DNA of 64,000 bases from the NCBI RefSeq assembly GCF_003573695.1, contig NC_039365.1, forward strand, positions 129,729,466-129,793,465. The letters are read 5' to 3'. The notes under the pieces were generated by a model. The model was not told the origin of the DNA. It searched no databases and saw only the letters and a program-made list of their open reading frames with translations. Position numbers and translations under genes: made by a program. Positions 1 to 12,367 of the stretch are shown here, one piece after another (within the stretch, counting starts at the first letter, position 1; each line of letters starts with the position of its first letter). This DNA comes from Papaver somniferum (taxonomy: Eukaryota > Streptophyta > Magnoliopsida > Ranunculales > Papaveraceae).

Positions 1-175
1 CTTCATAGTTAACCAACAACAAATTAGAGCCCAAAATAGCTAGAAACTCCAAACACACCCAGTCTCTGTGGATCGACCCGTACTTGCACGAGCTATAACT
101 GACAACCGTGCACTTGCGGTATTACTGTAGGCCCGTTTTTATTACGCTTAATTTTCACGCTTTCCCGGGTCCACC
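1..175 (+). repeat. LTR 3'-end-like fragment
   Basis: This short stretch contains a phrase (around 63-125, with the words gatcgacccgtacttgcac and cgtgcacttgcgg) that resembles the extreme 3' end of plant Ty3/gypsy LTRs. It abuts the Tat-L reverse transcriptase abruptly: RT-like protein on the minus strand stops making sense at about 175. I infer a separate element that joins or interrupts Tat-L here; its other end lies outside the window. The exact junction could be a few bases either side. Confidence 0.4.
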
Positions 176-1367
176 ACTCAGCAGTCACCTGGAATCCCAG
201 AAATTTTCCTGAAGAAACGCCGAAAGCGTATTTCAAAGGATCCATCTTTAACTTGTATTCACGGCATCTTTCGAACACTTGTTGTAAGACTCCTGTATGG
301 GCCGCCCGATCTTTTGATTTGACTACTATAACATCCACGTAGTCTTCAACTTGCTTATGCATCACATCGTGGAAGATTGCTGTCATAGCGCGTTGATACA
401 TTGCACCGGCATTCTTTAAACCAAACGACATTACAGTATAATAAAAAATTCCGAGAGGAGTTCGAAAAGATGTCTTACTCGCATCATGATCATACATCCT
501 TATCTGATTGTAGCCGCTATATCCATCCATGAAGGAGAATACGCCGTGTCCGCTGGTAGCATCTACTAGCATGTCGATGTTAGGTAAAGGAAAATCGTCT
601 TTGGGGCAGCATCTGTTCAAGTCTCTGAAATCCACGCAGTACCTGATCTTCCCGTTTTTCTTTTTCACTGGAACCATATTGGCCAACCAGGTCGGATGAT
701 GAATGGGTTTAATGAAACCAGCAGCTAGCAACTTCTGAATCTCAGTCTTGATTTGCTCTTCTACCTCGTGCCTGAATCTCCTCGGAGATTGTTTGACCGA
801 CTTGGATCCAGGTATGACATGTAAATGATGGGTGACCAATTTTTCATCTAAGCCGTGGAATTCTTCATACGTCCAAGTGAATATGTCCTGGTATTCTTTG
901 AGAAGTTCCACGAGCTTCGTGCGTTCATCCGTACACAAGGTTGAGCTGATGGAGATAGGTCTAGGAGATTCCCCCATTCCCAATATTAACGATTTCGAGC
1001 TAACCAGTTGTAGAGTTGGTGCCATCTTGGAGCTGTCGTGGAGCATCTAGCTCTTCTTCTTGTGGCCCGTCGTTGTTGTAGCATTTCGTTTGGCGGAGAG
1101 ACTGGGTAACAGTATCCCCTGTTAATTGCTAACAGCGGCGTTGGTACACGGTTTTCCCTTTCTGGTCACGGCTTGCCACAAAAGTTCGTTCCGTCTTAGC
1201 GTGAGCGTGGGTCGCGGATTCACATAATGAAGGAGAATTGGGACGCCTTGTCAGCAAAAATGCATCATGTGGCTTAGACTTCAATGATGCAAGCCGGTCT
1301 TCCCCCTGGATTGACGCCCACGTGGGGAGTGGGATGCAGTGAACTTTGTCTAATTCTTCACGTGGAG
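176..1367 (-). pseudogene. pol: Tat-L pol fragment: protease-RT spacer and reverse transcriptase
   Basis: The open stretch 1046-93 on the minus strand encodes the connection domain and most of a Ty3/gypsy reverse transcriptase. Visible motifs are [39 protein letters not shown] (first catalytic Asp) and SFGLKNAGAMYQRAM. The catalytic box reads YVDVIVVKSK, so the second Asp of YVDD is replaced by Val, which should abolish polymerisation. Homology ends after KFLGFQV (about 180) where a foreign sequence joins. Upstream, 1047-1367 holds the spacer between protease and RT with in-frame stops and ends at the Athila-1 LTR. RNase H and integrase are not present in the window. Confidence 0.85.
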
Positions 1368-3091
1368 TGATAGACGCGTTTATATGTCTATTTTGATCTC
1401 TATTTCATATATTGTTAGTACCCATTTCTGTACTTATTTTGGCATTTTGTGTCTTTGTAGGTGTTTTTGGAGAAATAAGATTTTGCGGCGAAATTGGCTC
1501 GAAAAGTGGTTTTTACGTTCGTAGGAGGACGTTTGCTATTCGGACTCTCACTTTGGATAAGGGGTAACCTAATTACTAAGGGGAATCCCATTTCCAGGCA
1601 GCCTCTAATCGCATCCCTACTCTGGTTAGGGGGCATCCATGTTCTTCCCTATTTGAACTGAATTTGGCGGGAAGACCTGGTTATTCCTGCGTATTCTATG
1701 GACATGATTTTGAAGAGTTTGAGACAAATTTGGTTTTTGTTTTTGATTGGTATTGTCCTATAACGGCTAAACAGGGATTCTAAGTGCTTTAGATTCGATA
1801 AAGCAAGGATGTACACCGAGTTGTATCAAAACAAAGAGTGAGAGTTTCACGGGAAAATGGTTGTTGAACTGCGAGGATTTCCAGCGAGATTTGGTCGGAG
1901 ATTTTCTGTGATTTGGATTGGGAGTGACGTGTAAATATTAAATAGGGAAGGTAAGGCGGCCAGATTCGAAAAAAGAGCAGTAGTTGTCGAGTTGGAATAA
2001 AACATAAGAGGTTTAATATCACGGGATATCTTTGCTGTATTTTTGGAAAGAATGTGGTGAGATTGGAAGAGAATATACTCTGCAAGATTTACTGATATTT
2101 TTAGAAGAGTTTGCATCAAACAGAAAGCCGCGTGAGAAGAGAAAAAAGAAATAATAACCAAACTTGCCGGAACTTGGAAAAGAAGAAAAACCAGGGTGTT
2201 CTCGGGATTTAATGACCATGTGAAGTATATAAAAGGAGTTGGGAGGTTCAAAGAAGGATATCGAGTAGTTGGGGGTCGGTACGAAAACGTAGGAGAAGTT
2301 TAGAGGAAAATAGAGAGCTCCATAGATCGAGTTGCAGGAAAAATACAATATTCTGCTGTTGCTGCTGAAGAGGAAGAACACGAAGAACATTGACGCACAA
2401 GTATCTGTCGCAGAACACTATCGTTATTCAACAGTAGAACCCATCTATCGTTTATCAACAATAATTGCATTAGGTATTTAGCTAATGTTTCCTCTTTGTA
2501 ACAGAGATTCTGCAACACCTTCACACTATTGCGAATCGGCTGTGTTATCACTTTTTCACCTCCTTGTACACTTTTGATCTATAAAAACATATTTTAAGAA
2601 CATGGTTAATATGAGGAGCTAAACCCCATTCCTGAGGTGCTAGAGGAAGCTATTTTCCCAACAAGAAGTGGTATATTCTCTTTTATCTATTTATTGTAAT
2701 TTTATTATGATTATTTGTCTGGAACTAATATCGAATATGATTTTTATTTGAGTAATTGTGATCTATTTTGATGGAGTATGCTTAGTTTAAGACTTTTGAT
2801 GCTTCATACTTGGTATTTACAATTATTGCTTTTGAAAATATACTTGTTGCAATAGTAAGAATCAAATTGAACGAGAAAATTGCATGAATACAAAGATTGG
2901 ATTAAATCTCTTTAAACTTGGAAAATAGTGGAATCTTGGCCTCAGTGTTCTTTTAATATTGATACCAACTTTGTCGGTGTTTGTTATAATTATTAGCGAG
3001 TTTTCTATTTATTTTTGAATTTAAGTCTAAAGTTATCCTTCACAAGTTCGAGAATCGAATCACTTTTTACCACTATCTACAAATCACATCA
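1368..3091 (+). repeat. Athila-1 5' LTR
   Basis: The LTR starts TGATAGACGCG and ends AATCACATCA, immediately before the PBS, and matches 10808-12367 nearly throughout. A TATA-like box TATATAAAAGG lies at 2227-2237, a plausible Pol II core promoter. The first bases form a short hairpin (TAGAC...GTCTA). Open frames inside it on the minus strand show no domain and I do not regard them as genes. Confidence 0.92.
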
Positions 3092-3096
3092 ATTTT

Positions 3097-3114
3097 TGGC
3101 GTCGCCGACACGGA
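3097..3114 (+). other. Athila-1 primer binding site
   Basis: TGGCGTCGCCGACACGGA follows the LTR by five bases. The other Athila copies here read TGGCGCCGCCGACGCGGA, which agrees at 14 of 18 positions with the tRNA-Asp-type site I recall for Athila elements (TGGCGCCGTTGCCGGGGA). This copy has further changes. It should prime minus-strand DNA synthesis. Confidence 0.7.
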
Positions 3115-4165
3115 CTTGTTTTTAGGGTTTTAGATTTATTTATTTATTGTTCTTTTTTATGTTTTTGGGTATTTATGTTGTGTCTACAGGATCTGGATCA
3201 TAAAGAAAAGTGAGCCAAAAAGTTTGGTGATTTCATAAAGACTTGGAGCTAAAGATTAAAGCAAAAAGAACAGAAAATAAGACAATTTTATTTTAGACAA
3301 TTTTAGTTCAGGGTTTGTTTATTTTCTTTTTGAAAAAAAAAAACTGTATTAGGGTTTATTATTTTTGTAATTTTTCTTTTCTTTTTGGACTTTTGGACTT
3401 TGGGACATTATTTTTTTATTACCCTACGGAAGGGTACTTTAAATATAAACTGTTTGCAGAGAAGGAGGACAATTACGATATTGTCTCTGCACCTTGGGTT
3501 CGTACACTTGACATCAGAGTCAGTGGCCCGAGTCGACTACAACCGATTCATCCCCCGTCTGGAACGGGAGGTAAGATTCTAAATACTCGCGAATCCCATG
3601 TCAGCGAGTTACTGGACTCCTTCGTATGCATATATGTTGAGGACCGAATACGAACATTTATATTTCTAGTAAAGGGCAAGGCCTGGCCATACAAGATAAG
3701 GGTTCGGATTTCATCACCGTTCTCTTCTTGCCCGCTTTAGGAACACGTAACCTACGCGAACCTAAGCCTAAAATTTTGACTAGAACGAGACTGATAGGGT
3801 AACGAGCTTAACAGGAAAGTCATTCGAAAAATATTGGTTACTCTTTTAAGCATACTTCGAAGTTCTTGACGGTTTCTGTAAGTTGAATGCGTGACTGATC
3901 TGCCTTGTAATACCGGTGAGGCCTTGGGTATCAAAGCTCCAACGAGCTTCCCTCGCCTCTATTCAACTTACTTTAACTAGGATTGATTCCAGAGGGGTTT
4001 GCTTAAATTGAAACGAATTCCCATTCGAAGGATTAGAAGCTGGTCTAGAAACAATCTAAGTGGAGCCATCATGCTTTTTGTTTGCTAGAAATCAATAGGT
4101 TTGATTTGGTTGAGTCGGCCTTGATCTGTGTTTGCTTACCCTTCCAATTTAGAAAATTCTATTGT
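3115..4165 (+). other. Athila-1 untranslated leader
   Basis: This is about 1.05 kb without a gene, between the PBS and the gag start. It holds T-rich tracts and two hairpins conserved in all Athila leaders of the window: TACCCT/AGGGTA (3420-3425 with 3431-3436) and GCAGAGA/TCTCTGC (3456-3462 with 3484-3490). Such leaders in retroelements often carry dimerisation and packaging signals; assigning that role here is inference. Confidence 0.6.
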
Positions 4166-5340
4166 ATGCCTGAACGTAAAAGAGACGCACTAGGTAGATT
4201 TGTTAAAGAAAACCTAGTAGTTCGAAGCGTCTCGATTACCTTAATCTAGAGAGTCCGACTTTTGAAGAGTCTGTTTTTGAACGTCCTTTGACTGAGGAGA
4301 GAATCCTGTTGCTCCGATAGCGCCAGAAATGGCAACTTTGAAAGCTTTGTTGAATCCAACTAGGACTACTCGTCCCTCATGTATCAGGTTAGCTGAGACG
4401 GAAGCAACTTATGAACTTAAACCTGGGACCTTACAGCTGCTCCCAATCTTTTTAGGGAAAGAAAATGAAAACCCCTATTTCCATGTTAGGGACTTTGAGG
4501 AAATTTGTAGTACCCTCAGGATTAGAAACCTAGATGATGATGCTTTGAAACTTAGGTTATTCCCCTTTTCCCTGAAAGATAAAGCTAAATCGTGGCTATA
4601 TAGTTTGGCTTCCGGGTCAATCGAAACGTATGAACAACTTACATCTGCCTTTTTGAACAAGTTTTTCCCTAGGCACAAAACATCGTCTATTAGGACGCAA
4701 ATCTGCACGTTTTCTCAACAGGAGGAGAAACTTTGTATAGGTATTTGGAAAGGTTCAATGATTTATTAGCCCAATGTCCTCATCATGGTTTAGAGAAGGT
4801 TAGGTTAGTTCAGATCCTTTATGAGGGTTTAGATTATCCCACCACAACCACAGTAGAATCTATGTGTACTGGTGGATTTGAGAACCAAACAGTTGATGAC
4901 GCGATGACATATTTGCATGAAGTCGCCGAAAAGACCCAACAATGGGAAAGTAGTAGGGGACCCCAGAAAACAATTCTTCTCGGCAGAGGAAACGTTAATA
5001 GGGTAGAAGGAGGCTATGAATCAGATGCCAAAATTGCTGCTATAGCGAAAAGGTTAGAAGCTTTAGAAGTGGGTAACACTAGTGGTAGATTGGAGCCTTT
5101 TTGGGAAGGCCAGAATAATGAAGAGCAAGCTAATGCTCTATATAATAACACTAGGTTTGATAATCGTCAGAAGTTTGACCCATATTCATAAACCTATAAT
5201 CTTGGTTGGAGGAACCATCCGAACTTTTCATGGTCTAAGGGCCAGAGTCAGGGTCAGTCTAATAATTCTAATGCTCCCCCAGGTTTTGGCTACACTAGGA
5301 ATACATCAGGCCTGGAAAATAAAACGACTAGCTTAGAGGA
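4166..5340 (+). pseudogene. gag: Athila-1 gag, frameshifted
   Basis: This encodes the Gag structural protein that would package element RNA (Retrotrans_gag family). The start ATG at 4166 matches the intact-looking start of Athila-3 (MPERKRDALGRF). The frame is lost at about 4207 (one base missing relative to Athila-3) and near 4290. It reopens at 4329 (MATLKALLNPTRTTRPSC) and slips again at about 4725 in FSQQE. It continues at 4733 (YRYLERFNDLL) to a TAA at 5189 where Athila-2 and -3 have GAA. The capsid-like core with FPFSLKDKAKSWLYSL is clear. No CCHC knuckle was seen. Confidence 0.85.
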
Positions 5341-5350
5341 ATCTATTAAG

Positions 5351-6450
5351 ATGTTAGCAAAAACTCAGGAAATGTTAGCACAGAGCCGTGTTAGTTTTAA
5401 ACAGGAAACCAAGCAGAATTTTCAAACTAATGCTCAGAGCCTTGCTAAGTTAGAACTTCAATTCGTCCAAGTATCTAAGACCTTAAGTGAGAGAGATAAT
5501 GGTAGGTTCCCTAGTCAGACTAATCCCAATCCTAGAGGAGTTCATGAAGTAGGTACAAAACCATCGAATCAATTGAATGATATTAGAACCCTTAGGAGTG
5601 GTAGAATAGTAGAAAATCAGGTAACCATGCCCGATAGTGAACATACTGTAGTTCACCCCTCAGAAAAACTAGCTAAGGAAACTGATAAAATTTCTGATGA
5701 TGCCAACTCAGTTCCTGAGAGGTCTGATTCTGTGCCTAGAGCCCCATTTCCTTATCTATTAGTACCAACAAAGAAGGAATCGAACTTTAATGACATATTA
5801 GAGGTTTTTAAGAAAGTTACCATAAACCTTCCTTTATTAGATGCAATTAGGCAAATTCCTGCTTATGCCAAGTTCCTTAAGGATATGTGTACGCGAAAGC
5901 GAAAACTTAGCGTCCATAAGAAAGCCTTTTTAGCTAGTCACGTAAGTTCAATTATTCAAAACACTACAACTCCAAAGTACAAAGACCCAGGTTCCCCTAC
6001 CATTGCTTGTACAATAGGTGAACACCGGGTAGAAAAAACTTTACTTGACTTAGGAGCCAGTGTGAACCTACTTCCATACGATGTGTACTTACAGCTAGGA
6101 CTTGGTGAAATGAAACCTACTCATATAACACTGCAGTTAGCTGATAGGTCTGTTAAAATTCCTCGAGGTGTTATTGAGTATGTCCTTATTGAGGTCGACA
6201 AGTTTATCTATCCAGTGGATTTCTTGGTCCTAGATACTCAACCTGTCTCTGACCCAGAGAACTAGATACCTGTGATTTTAGGTCGCCCGTACTTAGCTAC
6301 GTCGAATGCGATCATTAACTGTCGAAATGGTGTGATGAATTTATCTTTTGGTAATATGACTATAGAGATGAACATTTTTAATGTCAGTAAGCTACCTTAT
6401 GATCTAGATGACACATGTGTTGAAGAGGTGAACATGATAGAAGCCTAACA
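5351..6450 (+). pseudogene. pol: Athila-1 gag C-terminal part and protease
   Basis: An open frame runs 5351-6265. Its first half is a low-complexity Gag tail; the second half is an aspartic protease with LLDLGASVNLLP (around residue 233). DLGAS rather than DTGAS is shared by all three Athila copies here, so it is a family trait and not damage. A TAG at 6263 replaces the CAG (Gln) of Athila-2 and -3, a C-to-T change. After it, in the same frame, IPVILGRPYLATSNA continues the fold. Relative to Athila-3 about 20 bases are missing near 6447, which breaks the link to RT. Confidence 0.85.
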
Positions 6451-8522
6451 TTTTATTTGAAGACCCATTAGAAAGTTGTCTATCCCATTTTGGTTTAGAT
6501 TTTGATGACGATAACACTATTGAACAAGTGAATGCTCTATTAGATTCTACCCCTGTGTTAGACACTGATAGATGGAAAGCTAGGTTTGAACCGTTACCAA
6601 TTTCTGAGACTACCCTAATTCCTTCTTTAGAAGAGCCCCCAAAGTTGGACCTTAAACCACTACCCGATACTCTACAGTATGTGTTTTTAGGCCCATCTGA
6701 GACTTTACCTGTGATTGTAGATTCCGATTTGGATAGTGATCAGTAAAGTAGGCTAGTAAAAGTACTTCAAGACAATAAGGAAGCTTTAGGGTGGACTATA
6801 GCAGACATCAAGGGTATAAGTCGTACTGTGTGTATGCATCAGATTCATTTAGAGGAAGAATCCAAACCTTCTAGGGAGATGCAACGTCGACTGAACCCTA
6901 ACATGAAAGAGGTAGTTCGAAAAGAGGTGCTTAAGTTGTTAGATGCGGGTATTATTTACCCAATTTCAGACAGTAAGTGGGTCAGCCATGTTCAGGTTGT
7001 CCCCAAGAAATCAGGTATCACTGTAGTCCAGAATGATAATAATGAATTAATCCCAACCCGAGTGACCACGGGATGGCGTGTGTGTATTGACTATAGGAAA
7101 TTGAACAAGGTCACAAGGAAGGATCACTTTCCCCTTCCTTTTATCGACCAAATGCTAGAGCGATTAGCTGGACATAGTCACTATTTATTCTTAGATGGCT
7201 ACTCCGGTTATAATCAGATCGTTATTTCCCCAGAAGACCAAGAGAAAACCACTTTTACATGTCCCTTTGGTACCTTTGCGTATAGACGCATGCCTTTCGG
7301 GTTATGTAATGCCCCTACGACTTTTCAGCGTTGTATGATGAACATATTTTCTGATATGGTAGAACGGTTTTTAGAGGTCTTTATGGATGATTTTTCAGTG
7401 TTTGGTTCATCTTTTGATGAGTGCTTGCATCATTTGACATTAGTGTTGACTAGGTGTAAGGAAAATAATTTAGTGCTTAATTGGGAAAAATGCCATTTCA
7501 TGGTTGAATCAGGAATTGTCTTAGGGCACATCGTTTCTTCAAAGGGTATAAAGGTAGACAAAGCCAAAATTGACCTTATTAAGACTCTACAGGTCCCAAA
7601 AACCATAAAAGATATTAGCTCATTCTTAGGGCATGCAGGTTTTTACCGTCGATTCATTAAGGATTTTAGCTTGATTTCTAGACCTCTTTGCAATTTTCTT
7701 GCAAAAGATGTTAAGTTTGTCTTTGATGATGCTTGCTTAAAGGCTTTTGATAAGCTTAAAACTTTACTCACTACTGCCCCGATAGTACAGGCACCTAATT
7801 GGAACCTACTCTTTGAAATTATGTGTGATGCTTCAGATTATGCTATAGGCGTTGTGCTAGGTCAGCGAGAATACAAATTACTCCATGTGATTTACTATGC
7901 TAGTAAAACTCTGAATGATGCCCAAATGAACTATACAACTACCGAGAAGGAATTGCTAGCCATCGTGTTTCCCTTGGATAAGTTTAGATCCTATTTATTA
8001 GGTTCTAAGATCGTAATCTATACTGATCATGCTTCTTTGAAATACCTTTTGTCTAAGAAGGATACCAAACCTAGATTGATTAGATGGATCCTTTTGTTAC
8101 AAGAATTTTGTCCAGACATTAGAGACAAAAAGGGTGCAGAGAATGTGGTCGCAGACCACTTGTCTAGGCTAGTTGTTAGTTCCCCTAATAATTCCCTTCC
8201 TATAAGGGATATTTTTCCCGATGAACAATTTTTCTCTGTTTCCAAATCACCTTGGTATGCAAATATAGTGAATTATCTAGTTACTGGTCGAATGCCTCAA
8301 CATTTGGGTAAGCAAGATCGTTCTAGGTTTTTAGCCGAGGTTAAGCATTTCTTTTGGGACGATCCTTATCTGTTTAAGTATTGTCCGGACCAGATTATTA
8401 GGAGATGTGTATCTGAGAGTGACCAGTCTAGTATTATCTCCTTTTGTCATGAACATGCATGTGGGGGTCATTTTAGTGCTAAGAAGACTGCTGCTAAGAT
8501 TTTGCAGTGTGGATTTTACTAG
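6451..8522 (+). pseudogene. pol: Athila-1 pol: reverse transcriptase, RNase H and start of integrase
   Basis: A connector (6528-6746) ends at a TAA where the other copies have GAA. The 564-codon frame 6828-8522 then covers [46 protein letters not shown] and catalytic FMDD near residue 185. The RT thumb is followed by RNase H with [22 protein letters not shown] and [11 protein letters not shown], then the integrase zinc-finger half HEHACGGH. The catalytic residues look intact. The frame closes with TAG at 8520 where Athila-3 has TGG (Trp), within the HHCC domain. This is the best preserved RT-RNase H of the window. Confidence 0.9.
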
Positions 8523-9547
8523 CCTTCATTGTTTAAAGATTCCCATAGTCATTGTGTTTCTTGTGAGCGTTTCCAGAAGTTAGGAACCATTTCCCGTAGA
8601 AATATGATGCCTTTGAACCCTATTTTAGTGATTGAGGTCTTTGATGTGTGGGGCATTGATTTTATGGGTCCATTTCCTATTTCGTTTGGTTATCTTTACA
8701 TACTTGTCGCTGTAGACTATGTGTCTAAGTGGGTTGAGGCGGTTCCGTGTAAAACAAATGACCACAGGGTCGTAGTCCAGTTTTTGAAAGAGAATATACT
8801 TACACGTTTTGGTACGCTGCGAGCTATAATTAGTGATGGAGGTTCACACTTTTGTAATAGACCGTTTGCTCTTTTAATGAAACAATACGGTATTACCCAT
8901 AAAGTAGCAACCCCATATCACCCTCATACTAGTGGTCAGGTAGAGGTTTCCAATAGGGAAATTAAACGTATTCTAGAGAAAACAGTTAATCCAAATAGGA
9001 GAGACTGGTCGTCGAGGCTTACTGATGCCTTATGGGCTTATCGTACTGCGTTTAAGACACCCATTGGAATGTCACCTTATCGTTTAGTGTTTGGCAAGGC
9101 ATGTCACCTTCCTGTTGAATTAGAGCATCGAGCCTATTGGGCTATTAAGAACTTAAACTTTTCACTTGACAAGGCAGGAGCTCAAAGAAGGCTCCAGCTC
9201 AATGAGTTGGACGAGATTCGTAGAGATGCATACGATAGTGGTAAGGAGTATAAAAACAAAATGAAACTTGTGCATGATAGGAATATTTTACGAAAGTCAT
9301 TTTCTCCAGGTCAAAAAGTTCTTCTGTATGACACTCGTTTGCATCTATTCCCCTGGAAGTTGCGCTCTCGGTGGACCGGTCCTTTTGTGGTCCGTACTGT
9401 TTTTCCTCATGGCGCTGTTGAGATTGAGACACCAGATGGTAGTAGTTCTTCGAAGGTTAATGGTCAGTGACTGAAGCCATTTTTAGAGCCTTTTCCTACA
9501 GGTGATGTTGAGGAGGTCCCTCTGGAGGACCCTGTTTACATTGATTG
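8523..9547 (+). pseudogene. pol: Athila-1 pol: integrase
   Basis: The open part 8529-9470 continues the zinc finger (CVSCERFQ) into the catalytic core, which would insert element cDNA. The D,D,E residues are seen in [18 protein letters not shown] and [14 protein letters not shown]. The C-terminal GPF-type motif reads [11 protein letters not shown]; the preceding PGKL of the other copies is PWKL here. A TGA at 9468 replaces the Arg of Athila-2 and -3 (NGQRLKPF), removing about 25 residues up to the natural end near 9547. Confidence 0.88.
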
Positions 9548-10793
9548 ACCATCGAGGCGATTTTGTATGTTGTAGATTATTTTTGTAGGTTTTTGGTTAC
9601 ACTTCACCAGGTACTATCTTTCCGACTTCTCTCTTTACTATTTCCTCATGTTACTTATATTTTTGGTACTGTTCTTTAATTAGAAACATTGAGGAAAATG
9701 TTAGATTTAAGTTTGGGGGTGGGGTAGAACTTTTTGGTACCTTTTCGTTGCAATAAATAAACTCCAGAGCCTAGAAATTTATCCCTATTAAGGATGGCTT
9801 CTAAACAATCTAAGTGGATGGAAGCATTTTGGTTGTAGGAGTTGAGGAACCAATCTGACTAGATGGCAACATCTAAAGAGTCTATTCATAAAAGCACAGA
9901 GCTCAGGTGTTAGAAATAACATGATAGTTTCACCATATCTCGTTGAGTCCTTTTCACTTCTGTTTTTATTTTGTTTTGTTTTTAAACTATGTTTCTCTAA
10001 GTGATTAGGTGGGGCTCACGATTGATGTTGTTACCAATGCTAGGGTGAATTAGAGTGATTGAGATACAAAAAAAAAAAGAAAAAAAAAAGAAAGAAAAAA
10101 AAAAAGAAAAATAAATAAATAAATAAATTGAGACCAGACCATCAGACCAACTGAAATTAATTCAATAAAGTCGACCACTGGAACCCTTGTCTATGCCAGT
10201 TGTGTTGACCTAGAGTTAGGATTATCGACCACTGGTACCCTTGTATATGCCAGTGTGTTGATATTAGTCAGACTAGTATCTCAGTCCATTAGGATAGGCT
10301 CATTTTGGCGGAGGCCTTCAGACAGATATGAGAAACACCGTTCACCTAGTTAACATCAAAACCATCTATGTTTTTCTATATCCATCTTCTTGATCTATCC
10401 ATATGATTAGTTTGACTCCGGATATTGATGTCCATAGTGCGACTATCTGAGTAGAGCTCCGTCACTTTATATGAATTTTAGTATGCTTGAGTGCGAACTC
10501 GTGTACAACAATTGGAATTTCGCATCAGGGTACTTCCTCCTGTAGTCAATAAGTATGCCAACCAAGGAGATTCTTTAGTGCCTTCCAAGGTTCTGTGTAT
10601 ATAACTAGGGCTTGGAGTATAAAGGTTTTGTGGGTATACCTCTGGTAAGCCCTCCGGAGACAACACTCCGCCACTAGGGCCACCTAGGGGTTTAAAGGCT
10701 TGTTGCATACGCTAAATGCAACCGACGATGCCTGCGACAGTGAGTTAGGATTTTATTTTACAGATTTGATTTGCTCGGGACTAGCAAATAATA
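9548..10793 (+). other. Athila-1 3' non-coding region
   Basis: About 1.25 kb without a convincing gene. It holds an A-rich tract with G interruptions (10069-10128), a partial direct repeat with the words ccactgg and tatgccagt (about 10175-10262), and a region conserved in all three Athila copies. A 62-76 codon antisense frame at 10708-10478 is open in all copies, but the base changes I compared alter the amino acid, so I do not call it a gene. No env-like ORF is present. Confidence 0.6.
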
Positions 10794-10807
10794 AGTTTGG
10801 GGGTGTT
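10794..10807 (+). other. Athila-1 polypurine tract region
   Basis: The sequence agtttgggggtgtt lies directly before the 3' LTR. The G5 run at the same place in all Athila copies is the likely plus-strand primer. Confidence 0.65.
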
Positions 10808-12367
10808 TGATAGACGTGTTTATGTGTCTATTTTGATCTCAATTTCATATATTGTTAGTACCCATTTCTGTACTTATTTTGGCATTTTGTGTCTTTGTAG
10901 GTGTTTTTGGAGAAATAAGATTTTGCGGCGAAATTGGCTCAAAAAGTGGTTTTTGCGTTCGTAGGAGGACATTTGATATTCGGACTCTCACTTTGGATAA
11001 GGGGTAACCTAATTACTAAGGGGAATCCCATTTCCAGGCAGCCGGTAATCGCATCCCTACTCTGGTTAGGGGGCATCCACGTTCTTCCCTATTTGAACTG
11101 AATTTGGCGGGAAGACCTGGTTATTCCTGCGTATTCTCTGGACATGATTTTGAAGAGTTTGAAACAGATTTGGTTTTTGTTTTTGATTGGTATTGTCCTA
11201 TAACGGCTAAACAGGGATTCTAAGTGCTTTAGATTCGATAAAGCAAGGATGTACACCGAGTTGTATCAAAACAGAGAGTGAGAGTTTCACGGGAAAATGG
11301 CTATTGAACTGCGAGGATTTCCAGCAAGATTTGGTCGGAGATTTTCTGTGATTTGGATTGGGAGTGACGTTTAAAGATTAAACAGGGAAGGTAAGGCGGC
11401 CAGATTCGAAAAAAGAGCAGTAGTTGTCGAGTTGGGATAAAACATAGGAGGTTTAATATCACGGGATATCTTTGCTGTATTTTTGGAAAGAATGTGGTGA
11501 GATTGGAAGAGAATATACTCTGCAAGATTTACTGATATTTTTAGAAGAGTTTGCATCAAACAGAAAGTCGCGTGAGAAGAGAAAAAAATTATAATAACCA
11601 AACTTGCCGGAACTTGGAAAAGAAGAAAAACCGGGGTGTTCTCGGGATTTAATGACCCTGTGAAGTATATAAAAGGAATTGGGAGGTTCAAATAAGGATA
11701 TCGAGTAGTTGGGGGGTCGGTATGAAAACTTAGGAAAATTTTAGAGGAGAATAGAGAGCTCCAGAGATCGAGTTGCAGGAAAAATACAATATTCTGCTGC
11801 TGTTGCTGAAGAGGAAGAACACGAAGAACATTGACGCACAAGTATCTGTCGCAGAACACTATCGTTATTCAACAGTAGAACCCATCTATCGTTTATCAAC
11901 AGTAATTGCATTAGGTATTTAGTTAATGTTTCCTATTTGTAACAGAGATTCTGCAACACCTTCACACTGTTGCGAATCGGCTGTGTTATCACTTTTTCAC
12001 CTCCTTGTACACTTTTGAGCTATAAAAACATATTTTGAGAACATGGTTAATATGAGGAGCTAAACCCCATTGCTGAGGCGCTAGAGGAAGCTATTTTTCC
12101 AACAAGAAGTGGTATATTATCTTTTATCTATTTATTGCAATTTTATTATGATTATTTTCCAGGAACTAATATCGAATATGATTTTTATTTGAGTAATTGT
12201 GATCTATTTTGATGGAGTATGCTTAGTTTAAGACTTTTGATGCTTCATACTTGGTATTTACAATTATTGCTTTTGAAAATCTACTTGTTGCAATAGTAAG
12301 AATCAAATTGAACGAAAAAATTGCATGAATACAAAGATTGGATTAAATCACTTTAAACTTGGAAAAT
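10808..12367 (+). repeat. Athila-1 3' LTR, truncated
   Basis: It matches the 5' LTR from its first base (TGATAGACGTG) to ggaaaat at about 12367, then stops, lacking the terminal approximately 165 bases. The TATA box is at 11667-11677. The following bases belong to a Tat element, so this end is a recombination or deletion joint and not an integration end. Confidence 0.9.

Larger units (their letters stand above)
1368..12367 (+). mobile_element. Athila-1: Athila-lineage Ty3/gypsy LTR retrotransposon
   Basis: This is a plus-strand element of about 11.0 kb: 5' LTR 1368-3091, PBS 3097-3114, leader, gag, protease, RT, RNase H, integrase, a 1.26 kb 3' non-coding part, PPT and a 3' LTR from 10808. 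The RT box FMDDFSVFG and the protease motif DLGAS are Athila-type. Every coding segment carries stops or frameshifts. No env-like ORF follows pol, although some Athila elements have one. The 3' LTR lacks its last approximately 165 bases, so the target duplication (5' flank TGGAG) cannot be confirmed. Insertion is into Tat-L in the opposite orientation. Confidence 0.9.

Noticed and set aside
1789..2390. Several hydrophobic minus-strand frames in the Athila-1 LTRs (again at 11301-11859)
   Set aside because: They overlap each other and the TATA box, vary between the two LTRs and show no known domain.
6041..6070. DLGAS instead of DTGAS in Athila protease as a disabling mutation
   Set aside because: All three copies have it, so it is a feature of the family rather than decay.
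10478..10708. Antisense ORF of 62-76 codons in the Athila 3' non-coding region, open in all three copies (also 42189-42377 and 51333-51521)
   Set aside because: The few base differences I compared change the amino acid rather than being synonymous, so there is no sign of protein constraint; openness follows from high DNA similarity.
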